Source of the DNA: Spirochaetales bacterium
GTDB lineage: Bacteria > Spirochaetota > Spirochaetia > ARS1246
NCBI GenBank assembly: GCA_018644745.1
Contig: JABGPX010000642.1
Span: forward strand, 1-6,739
DNA: 6,739 nt
Direction of reading: 5' to 3'
Below, in pieces: positions 5,877 through 6,739 of this stretch. The translations under genes were made by a program, and so were the position numbers. The first letter of the stretch is position 1, and each line of letters opens with the position of its first letter. The notes beneath the pieces were generated by a model. The model saw only the letters and a list, made by a program, of their open reading frames with translations, did no database searches and had not been told where the DNA came from.

Positions 5877-6725
5877 CTAACCCAGCAGGCTAAGAACTGA
5901 CTGAGGTTGAGTGTTGGCTTGCGCCAACATGGCTGTACCCGATTGAACCAAGATCTGATTCTTCACGTAGTCAACCATTTCACTCGCCATATTGACATCG
6001 CGAATCTGCGATTCTGCCGCTTGCAGATTTTCTGCTGCAGAGGCAATGCCCTCTGACGCCATCTCGAATCTATTCTGATAGGCACCGAGATCAGCCCGTT
6101 GCTTCGAGACAATGCGAAGCGCACTATCAAGAACACCGACTGTCAAGTTAGCCTGCTCAGGGGTTGAAATCGAAATAGAATCAGTAGATCCCTGAACACT
6201 TTGCAGTCCCAGCGATTCGGCCGTGATGGTTCCGATGAAAACTCTCTCGTTCTGGTCCATGTTTGCTCCGATTTGAAATTGCATGGTCGCATCCCCACCC
6301 TGGGAAAACCGACCGGTAAGCATATTCATACCGTTAAACTGCGCATGTGACGCGATCCTGTTGACCTCATCGACCAACTGGGATACCTCGACCTGAATCT
6401 GCATTCTGTCTTCGTCAGAGTAGATACCGTTTGCGGCTTGAACTGAAAGCTCTCGAAGCCTGTGAAGAATGTCCTGAGTTTCGTTCAGGTAAGCTTCGGT
6501 CGCCTGTATGAAAGAAACACCCGCTTGAATGTTTCTCTCTGCCTGGTTCAAACCACGTATCTGACTTCTTAGTTTCTCAGAAACAGCAAGCCCTGAGGCG
6601 TCATCTGCGGCCTTGTTGATGCGTAGTCCCGAGCTCAGCTTTTCTATGCTTCCACCAACTTTATGGTTCTGCATACCGAGCGTGCGGTTGGCAAACATGG
6701 CACTTACGTTGTGGTTAATAATCAT
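5877..6725 (-). CDS. flaB: spirochaetal core flagellin FlaB
   Basis: FlaB forms the core of the periplasmic flagellar filament. At 282 residues it consists almost entirely of the conserved D0/D1 helical ends, without the variable central domain of longer flagellins, as is usual for spirochaete FlaB. The N-terminal hallmark [17 protein letters not shown] (1-17) leads into [21 protein letters not shown] (26-46), and the D1 helix carries [15 protein letters not shown] (86-100). A short FlaB-like middle ([21 protein letters not shown], 154-174) joins the C-terminal helices, which end in [26 protein letters not shown] and VLSLLG. AAGGAGG (6737-6731) lies five bases before the ATG, a near-ideal ribosome site fitting a highly expressed structural protein. 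The promoter lies outside the window. Which FlaB paralogue this is cannot be told here. Confidence 0.97.
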   Translation of the reverse strand: MIINHNVSAMFANRTLGMQNHKVGGSIEKLSSGLRINKAADDASGLAVSEKLRSQIRGLNQAERNIQAGVSFIQATEAYLNETQDILHRLRELSVQAANGIYSDEDRMQIQVEVSQLVDEVNRIASHAQFNGMNMLTGRFSQGGDATMQFQIGANMDQNERVFIGTITAESLGLQSVQGSTDSISISTPEQANLTVGVLDSALRIVSKQRADLGAYQNRFEMASEGIASAAENLQAAESQIRDVNMASEMVDYVKNQILVQSGTAMLAQANTQPQSVLSLLG

Positions 6726-6730
6726 AAGTC

Positions 6731-6737
6731 CCTCCTT
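6731..6737 (-). promoter_or_regulatory. strong Shine-Dalgarno of flaB
   Basis: AAGGAGG on the minus strand, five bases before the flaB ATG, is nearly fully complementary to the 16S rRNA 3' end. It is the strongest ribosome-binding site in the window, in keeping with the high demand for flagellin. Confidence 0.85.
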
Positions 6738-6739
6738 GA

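Overview
All seven genes in this window lie on the minus strand, so transcription runs from the right end to the left. The window suggests a spirochaete of the Spirochaetales (Treponema/Spirochaeta type). The evidence is a short core flagellin of FlaB type with no variable central domain, an unusually long FliD with a large internal insertion, and the order flaB-flaG-fliD-hypothetical-PilZ protein-tsaE-tsaB. I recall this order from Treponema genomes but could not check it here. Base composition looks close to balanced, which argues against Borrelia. The genus cannot be fixed from this window.

Right part (5387-6739): flaB (core filament flagellin) starts behind a near-perfect Shine-Dalgarno sequence 14 bases from the window edge, so its promoter is outside. 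The 115-base flaB-flaG gap carries two stem-loops. flaG follows. A strong intrinsic terminator (about 5291-5333) sits after flaG, only 34 bases before fliD, so it probably sets fliD expression below that of flaB/flaG. A weak sigma-28-like promoter candidate lies just upstream of that terminator.

Middle part (1174-5261): fliD (filament cap) is followed after 54 bases by an unrecognised 302-residue soluble helical protein that starts with TTG. Its stop codon overlaps the start of a single-span membrane protein with a C-terminal YcgR-like/PilZ c-di-GMP receptor module. The ATGA overlap suggests that the unknown protein and the PilZ protein are made together. Their place directly behind the cap gene suggests a role in flagellar assembly or in controlling motility through c-di-GMP.

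Left part (1-1005): after a 168-base gap with a candidate promoter come tsaE and tsaB, joined by another ATGA overlap. They encode the ATPase and the inactive Kae1-like partner of the bacterial t6A37 tRNA-modification complex. tsaB runs off the left edge. A 27-base near-perfect palindrome lies inside its early coding sequence and occupies exactly codons 16-24.

No RNA genes, mobile elements, CRISPR arrays or plus-strand genes were found, and no gene-free stretch exceeds 300 bases. The window is mostly ordinary chromosomal housekeeping and motility sequence. The parts most worth a second look are the unknown 302-residue protein coupled to the PilZ receptor, the terminator before fliD, and the tsaB palindrome.
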